From positions 525,001-589,000 of the forward strand of contig JAKOGI010000180.1 of assembly GCA_029747015.1 (NCBI GenBank): a stretch of DNA of 64,000 bases. The letters run 5' to 3'. This DNA is from Carnegiea gigantea. Its lineage: Eukaryota; Streptophyta; Magnoliopsida; Caryophyllales; Cactaceae. The first letter of the stretch is position 1, and the number at the start of each line of letters is the position of its first letter. The position numbers and the translations under genes were made by a program. Below are positions 58,104 through 64,000 of this stretch, one piece after another. Below the pieces are notes generated by a model, which saw only the letters and a program-made list of their open reading frames with translations, was not told the DNA's origin and ran no database searches.

Positions 58104-59461
58104 TGTTGAACGGTAAATTTACCCATTTTACGTGCCTCTTTCACCCACTTTTTGCTCGTATAATAACTTAATCTTTAGGATTTTTACCTTGTTTTATTTA
58201 TGTTTTGTAGAAAATAACTCCAAATCAAGTAAACGTCACGGAAAGGGACGAAGATTGGACAAAACGATGGAAATCAACGAAAATGGGCGAAAAACAGCAG
58301 TGCACGGCCACCCTGCAGGAAAGCACGGCCGTGCACCGGTGGCCGAAGCCACGCACGGACGGGACGCCCCGGCGCACGGCCGTGCGTCGGGCCTGCGTTC
58401 GCGATATAACCCCTTTCTGCCAGTTTGTTCGGAGAGGTCGTTCGGGGTTTTGCTCGGGCGATTTCTAGAGTAGTTTAGGTTAGGTTTTTAGCCAATAAAA
58501 ACCTCAATAGGAGGATTAGTTTAGGATTGAAGATTGTAACATTGGATTCAACCTTTAGATTTCAAGTTCTTCATCAATTCAAGACTAAGTTTTCTTCTCT
58601 TTTATCTCTCTAGTTTTTATGTTTTTGTTAATTATGTTTTGTTGATTTTGATTCTTGTATTGGTTTTGGTTGATTTATATGTTTAATTTAATTGTTAATT
58701 TATGTTGTTTACTTGTTTAAATTCGCTTTATTTCATTCCCTTCGTTTTGTTCTTCAAGTTTATGTTCTTGTTGGTTTAGTTTAGGTTTTCATGCGTTTTT
58801 CATGTTTTGTTGGTAGATTTTGTTGGCTTGGATTGTGATTAGCCTCTTGATGGCTAATTGATCTTATACTAGGCCTAGCCATACCCAATCTATCCCTAGA
58901 ACTTAGAGTTTTCCTTCACGCCCGCCAAGTGTTCGATGAAATGCCTGAAAGGGTTTTCATCCATATTTTTGGGCAACTGACTTATGCTGAGAGGTGAGGT
59001 CAATTTGCTAGTGTGGGAGAGGGAATAGCCGAGTTCGGGATACGAAAGTAGTATCCGAATCGAGCTAGGTCCGGGGTTGCTAGTTTTGTGGTCTAATACG
59101 CCTAACCCCACGAAAGTAGGTGGTTACACGAGTTAGACTAGCTCATGACCCTTGAGAGAGGGCTTGGGTGGTCTTTGATGGTGCAACCGACCATCTCTTG
59201 TTCATAGTGTGGTTTGGGTAGGTTAGGACTCGTCTTGGTTAGTTGGTTCGTCCATTGGTAAAATCACAACTCCAAGTCGCTTGTTTCTGTGTTTGTAGCG
59301 TAGTTTAGTCTTTTCTCTTTCACCCTTTGATCTCGCTTAGATTGAGACGCTCTAGTGAACTCTGGTATTTGAAAACACAATTCCCTGCGGACGACATCCC
59401 AAGTACTCAACGATACACCTTGCACTTGGGGTTTATAAATATTAAAACTTTTTCTGCAACA
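58104..59461 (+). repeat. A1 3-prime LTR
   Basis: 1358 bp, about 97% identical to the 5-prime LTR by eye apart from the shorter GC palindrome block at 58300-58405. Confidence 0.93.
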
Positions 59462-59466
59462 ACAAT

Positions 59467-61436
59467 GCTCACTCAAATTACAAGAAGCCCATCACGGTGC
59501 CACTGGCTGAAGTTTCTACTTGGAAGGATGATTTTCTACAAGGTCTAGTGCAACAGAAGAAGGTCAAGGATCTCCCCCAGAACCAGTAATACAGGAACCA
59601 ACAGCATATGTTCAGCAAGAACATACAGCAGTACCTGGAACATCGACTCATACAATATCTCCTTCAGCACAAACACCTCCTGTGCAGATTCCTGTGAGAC
59701 AGTCTACAAGAGTTATCAAGCAACCAAGGTGGTTGACTATGTAACTCTGACCATAACAACTCAAAAACCACCTGGACATCCTCTTTCAAATCATGTCAGC
59801 TGTGATCACTTAAAACCACAATATCAAGCATTTCTTGCTTCAGTTAACAGTGCAGCTGATCCCACTACTTTCACTGAAGCTGTGCAAGACAGCAAATGGT
59901 GTGTGGCCATGAATCAGGAATTAAGAGAATTGGAAGACAATGGCACTTGGATTGTTAATTTGTTACTCCACTTCCAAAAGGGAAACAAGCTATTGGTTGC
60001 AAATGGACCTACAAAAGCAAATTTAGGTCTGATGGCTCAGTTGACACTTGGACACAAACAAGAGTATGGAATAGACTATGAGGAGACATTTGCACCAGTT
60101 GCTAAAATGATAACAGTTAGAGCACTTCTATCTGTCTCAGCCATGAAAAACTGGATTACAATTCAAATGGATGTCTCAAATGCATTTCTTCATGGTGACT
60201 TGGAAGAAGAGTTGCATATGACACTTCCTCAAGGTTACACTGGAGTTGGCTGGTCTATTACAGCAGGTAGCCCCAAGTCCCAAGACAGGGGGAGTGTCCA
60301 GAATCAAGGAAGGTCAGCCAGTTTGCAAATTGATTAAGTCACTCTATGAGCTTAATCAAGCCCCAAGGCAATGGTTTGCCAAGCTTTCATTAGCCCTACT
60401 TGACTATGGTTTCAGTCTGTCCCAAGGTTGATTACTCACTGTTTTGCAAGCATCAAGGTGACAAGTATGTGGAAGTCTTGGTCCACGTAGATTATATGAT
60501 CTTAGCTGGAAATGATCCTTCTGAGATAGCTAAGGTTAAGAAATTTCTTGCTTCTAAGTTTCACATGAAGGATCTAGGCAATCTAAAGTATTTTCTGAGA
60601 CTGGAGCTTTTTAGATCAGATTTAGGAATATATATCTGCTAAAGGAAATACACCTTGGATTTGCTGCGAGAGATGGGGATGACAAATGCCAAGCCTCTTC
60701 AATTACCTATGAGTTCACTTTTTAAGCTCAGTTCAGATCAAGGAGTCAAGCTGTTTGACCCGATGTTTACAGAAGATTGGTTGGCAAATTAATATATCTT
60801 ACTATCTCCAGACTTGACATTATATTTGCAGTTCAACTTTTGAGTCAAGTTATGCAAGCTCATAATGAAGATCATTTGGTTACAGTCAAACTTGTCCTAA
60901 GATTTCTGAAGGCTAGTCCAGGTCAAGGGATTCTACTCTCCAGTTAGTCTCCATCTGTTCTTACCGCCTTTTGTGATTCTGACAGGGGAAGCTGTTCTGA
61001 CTCAAGGAAATCTACTAGTGGTTATTGCATCTTGCTGGGAAATTCTCCACTGTCATATCGAGCAATGAAACAATCTATCACTGCACGGTCATCAGCAGAG
61101 GCGGTGTACAGGGCAATTGCAAGTACCTGCTGTGAGATAGTGTGGCTGTTGGCTCTGATTGAGGATCTGGGACTGCACTTGCTTACTCCTGAAACTTCAT
61201 TGTGACAACCAGGCAGCACTCTACATAGTAGCAAACCCAGCTTTTCACGAGCAAACGAAACACATGAAATTGACTGTCACTATGTGCGAGATCAACTCAA
61301 GGCCAAGAAAGTGAAGCCTACATATCGTAGTCAAGATCAACTTGCAGACGTTTTTACTAAACCACTGTCAGTCTCTCAACACCAATATCTTCTCTCCAAT
61401 TGGGGTGTTTTCAATATCTTTCTACACCCAACTTGA
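59467..61436 (+). pseudogene. C2 pol, part 2 (RT and RNase H)
   Basis: It resumes after A1. RT blocks include [16 protein letters not shown] near 60065, [19 protein letters not shown] near 60165, SLYELNQAPRQWF near 60340 and LVHVDYMILAG near 60480, where the catalytic YVDD has become HVDY. RNase H includes [12 protein letters not shown] near 61005 and SSAEAVYRA near 61095, and ends with DQLADVFTKPL near 61335. Frameshifts near 60250, 60420, 60640 and 60790 and a stop near 61200 break it. The stretch 59467-59730 is the variable linker. Confidence 0.85.
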
Positions 61437-61443
61437 GGGGGAG

Positions 61444-61659
61444 TGCCAAGGAAAGTGAGGCTGAGGTGGTTAAGAAACTTTGATGATCTGGCAAGTTGGT
61501 TAGCAGATATTTTGATATATTCCGCTTTCTGTTTGTGACGCCATATAAGCCCATTCCAATTCAGGTTGTATGCAGCAGGAAATAATGAGATTGCTCTATT
61601 TCTCTCTCCAGCTCGAAACATCTCTCTCTAAAACTCCATTCGCATTTCTTTAATCATCA
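61444..61659 (+). repeat. C2 3-prime LTR
   Basis: 216 bp, TGCCAAGG to AATCATCA, directly after polypurine tract GAGGGGGAG (61435-61443). It is followed by GCTAC. Confidence 0.9.
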
Positions 61660-62864
61660 GCTACGCTTCACATTCCTCTACTTTGCAACCCACTTTTTTT
61701 TTTTTTTTCCTCCATTCGCAAAATGCCACTTTAATTAAGCAAACACCCAACTATGATCTTTGTGGGTTGAATCTAAAATCAGCCCCTCACACCAGTTGGG
61801 CCAAGGACCTTCGAGGTCTAGCCACGATCTTGGTGCTCCATGTGTGGGGAAACGCGATCCAAACCCCAGATCATGTTGTGAATCCCCTACAAAACCCTTT
61901 GATGGACTGAAAAAGGAAGCAACTCTTGAGAAATGCATGCAACATGATCACTATGAACTGGCTAAGGGAAACTCTTGAAGGGCTGTAAAAACAAAGACTA
62001 TTGGATGGCCTCAGTCCCATCCAATGGTAAGTTATGTGAGAGGAGCTTCGAGGGTTCAGTCAAGTCGCCTATATCCAAGGATAGGAAGACTGTGGATGAC
62101 CTCTCAAAGGTTGCTATGCTGTTGTATTGTACATGATTTGCACCCTCCAAAAATGTAATCGAAAAAGCCTAAATATGCATTGCATTTTCCAAGAAGGTGT
62201 AGGTTTGTTGCTCTAGTGCATCTAATCCATCTCCTATAATAATGACTCTTGTCACTGGTGAAAAGTAAATATCAATTTTACAATATGGTAAAGTATCAGT
62301 TTTATGTATGATTTACTGAAGTATGAGTGCATAGTAGTATATCACACAACATGAAAGATTGACTGATATTTTCATTCCAACTTTAATTGCCCAAGTAAAA
62401 TCTAAGCAGATGCAATAATTCTTGTACATGAATGCATAATGATACTCAATCTCTATATTCTGGAGTAATTTTAACAGTCCAAGTTATGCAATCCCTGAAC
62501 TGCTGCTGCAAATTAAAATTGGAAACAGAAGTAGTAAAAAATGAAATAAAATGCAAGAAACAGTAAATGCATAACAATTCAATCCCGAAATATACTATTT
62601 ATATCTTCATCCAAAAGTACAATTACAGTATTGGATCGTGTCATAAAGAGTAGTGACACTACAAAAGTGATCATTAATGTCATCAATCATCAAATTCCAG
62701 CTTATATCAGAACATGCTACCAACTCCTAATCAACAGAAGAATTAAGAAGACAAAAGAAGGAACAATTTAGACAACAAACTAAACAACCAGAATCAGTGA
62801 CAGAAGAGCAAATCAAGTTCTCCTGCGTTTTGTACCCCACTTGAAAGCAAAAGAATTGTGCTGA
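61660..62864. repeat. Conserved flank 3-prime of B3-4
   Basis: From about 61712 (CCATTCGCAAAATGCCAC) it is collinear with the other B3 flanks, closest in content to unit 2 (no type II gene and no 370-bp segment). It contains the probable B3-4 3-prime UTR. The short frames opposite are not conserved. Confidence 0.6.
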
Positions 62865-63740
62865 TCAACCAACTTGACTGTTTTTGTTACTTGTTGGAAG
62901 CTTGACCAATGCGAAGGCAAGTTTGCCATAAATCCTGAAAGCCCAGATTTGAATCCCATCTCCATCCTTCAATTCATTCTTAACCACAACTTCAAACCAG
63001 CTGTTTACCAGAACGTAACTTGAAGTGTTCTTCTTGTAATTCCACTTCTTGAATGTGAGTTCTCTCTCCTGCAACCCTGGCTCAATCACCTTGACCCTTA
63101 TACCCACCAGACTGTCTTTCTTATCTCGAACTTCCAGCATTTGTTTCTCCTCTTCAGTGAGAGAAAGACGTGTCCCACATTCCCTTACCGGCATTGTAAC
63201 CCGGCCCTGGCCTTTATCAACATCGCATTTGAATAGCTTCTTTTGCAACACCATAACAGGGTCTGATCCTCCCAAAGAGAAAATAAGTTCTCTGAAGTCA
63301 TGGGGAAGAACTGGGAACTGGGTATCCGTTGGGTACAATGGGGCTTTGTTTCCCTTCGTGGAGTTCATGGCATTCTCTTCATCTTCAACGATGGTGATGG
63401 GAATACTGGGTTTTGGTGCAGTTGTTTCAATTTCGGGAAGCTTTGATCTCTTGAATTTGGGGTTGCCAGATGAAGTTAATTGTTGTTCAACCATGGTGTT
63501 TTCCGCAACTTGAGTTGCTTGGCATTCAAACAGCTTCCTCTTGATCACATTCATGGGTTTGTGTTGCTCACGTTCAACCATTGGAATCCCCAGGAATGAG
63601 GTTGAAGAAAGGGCAGTCTCCTTCTCAAGGGCTTTTTGAGCCACAATTGCTAAACAATCCAAGGGAGATAGAGAAGAATACTGGTTTATAAGATCATCCC
63701 CAAAATCTTCCTTACTGACAATCCTCCTTCGAATCCTCAT
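62865..63740 (-). CDS. B3-4: B3-domain protein, C-terminal tail lost
   Basis: ATG is at 63738-63740; the frame gives about 291 residues and ends SNKNSQVG. The full B3 domain (VMVLQKKLFKCDVDKGQGR to FALVKLP) is intact and nearly identical to B3-1. A 2-nt deletion near 62866-62870 shifts the frame just after the domain and removes the last 17-19 residues, including the basic KRRR tail, a candidate nuclear-import signal. The N-terminus still has RIRRR and a KFKRSK stretch, so import may survive. Substitutions such as DGDGIQIW for DGDEIQIW lie in a conserved strand. It is likely expressible but may be altered. Confidence 0.8.
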   Translation of the reverse strand: MRIRRRIVSKEDFGDDLINQYSSLSPLDCLAIVAQKALEKETALSSTSFLGIPMVEREQHKPMNVIKRKLFECQATQVAENTMVEQQLTSSGNPKFKRSKLPEIETTAPKPSIPITIVEDEENAMNSTKGNKAPLYPTDTQFPVLPHDFRELIFSLGGSDPVMVLQKKLFKCDVDKGQGRVTMPVRECGTRLSLTEEEKQMLEVRDKKDSLVGIRVKVIEPGLQERELTFKKWNYKKNTSSYVLVNSWFEVVVKNELKDGDGIQIWAFRIYGKLAFALVKLPTSNKNSQVG

Positions 63741-64000
63741 ATTCACTCACCCACCTTTGATTTTCTTCAATCAAACCTCACAAAATTTCAGAGAGAAACA
63801 AAATTGTTTCACAGAGACAAGGAGATCAGACGGGGGATTCGGGAGCCAAGTGGGTAATCTGTAGAGGACTAGATCAAGATGATGCTATTTGTTGTTGAAC
63901 TTCAGGAAGAACTTGACTAGCAAGCAAAAATCAGGAGAAAGATGGTGTTTAATTCAAGTGGTATGTGATTAGGAGAAGGAGAGTAGCACTAACAGGAAGT
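63741..64000. promoter_or_regulatory. Start of head-to-head promoter, unit 4
   Basis: Collinear with 10280-10540 and 29496-29740. The window ends before the expected MSA and E2F positions (about 64060-64130), so these cannot be checked. Confidence 0.45.

Larger units (their letters stand above)
53792..59461 (+). mobile_element. A1: non-autonomous long-LTR retrotransposon, nested in C2 pol
   Basis: 5670 bp with target duplication ACAAT (53787-53791, 59462-59466). LTRs of 1387 and 1358 bp start TGTTGAACGG and end CTGCAACA. The primer site starts TGGCGCCGTTGTC, as in Athila/Tat-type gypsy elements. The interior encodes one Gag-like protein and no pol. About 3% LTR divergence makes it the youngest insertion here. 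Confidence 0.93.
41260..61659 (+). mobile_element. C2: Ty1-copia element, split by nested insertions
   Basis: 216-bp LTRs at both ends, a TGGTATCAGGGC primer site and a GAGGGGGAG polypurine tract define the element. Without its inserts it is about 5.1 kb. G1 lies inside gag and A1 lies between integrase and RT. The flanking GCTGC/GCTAC is an imperfect target duplication. B3 flank homology stops at 41220-41250 and resumes at about 61715. The LTRs differ at about 28 of 216 sites by eye. Confidence 0.9.

Noticed and set aside
1..64000. tRNA, rRNA and small RNA genes
   Set aside because: No cloverleaf-like or rRNA-like stretch was recognised. The tRNA-like matches are primer sites of retroelements.

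Overview
This is nuclear DNA from a flowering plant, most likely a eudicot: it is AT-rich, has plant B3-domain genes and GT/AG-type intron borders, and about 45% of it is LTR retrotransposon. The species cannot be read from the sequence. No rRNA, tRNA, CRISPR array or bacterial-type operon was seen. LAYOUT: The backbone is a tandem array of a decaying unit of roughly 9.5-14 kb. Read left to right, the ancestral unit seems to be: a conserved flank; a B3-domain gene on the minus strand (B3-1 at 9350-10279, B3-2 at 19057-19985, B3-3 at 28565-29495, B3-4 at 62865-63740); a short head-to-head promoter; a plus-strand gene related to poly(A) polymerase, now only scattered exons; and in two units a plus-strand PPR-like exon (16699-17020, 40076-40376). 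Only B3-1 is fully intact. B3-4 has lost its C-terminal tail, and B3-2 and B3-3 are each frameshifted. A second, unlike B3-type gene lies convergent to B3-1 (988-1980, broken) and to B3-3 (25641-26631, probably intact with one intron), inside a duplicated 3.56-kb block (1-3560 and 24655-28219). The shared promoter carries a mitotic MSA element and an E2F site in at least two of the three visible copies, so the pair may have been cell-cycle regulated. MOBILE DNA: C1 (3561-8997) is a Ty1-copia element with 488-bp LTRs and a CAAAG target duplication; the duplicated block keeps its empty site at 28215-28219. C2 (41260-61659) is a second Ty1-copia element that has been entered several times: by the Ty3-gypsy chromovirus G1 (41769-51378, minus strand, target duplication TCCGA), which itself holds the non-autonomous element G2 (42188-46562, CTTAT); and by the non-autonomous long-LTR element A1 (53792-59461, ACAAT). 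All are coding-defective. By-eye LTR divergences are C1 about 7%, C2 about 13%, G1 about 9%, G2 about 15% and A1 about 3%; G2 is out of order with its nesting. HOW IT FITS TOGETHER: this looks like a birth-and-death cluster of a rapidly evolving B3 transcription-factor family, dragged along with fragments of its neighbours and then inflated by about 26 kb of retrotransposons. The points most worth checking are the divergent B3/poly(A)-polymerase array and its cell-cycle promoter, the possible self-priming site in C1, and the LTR-age paradoxes.
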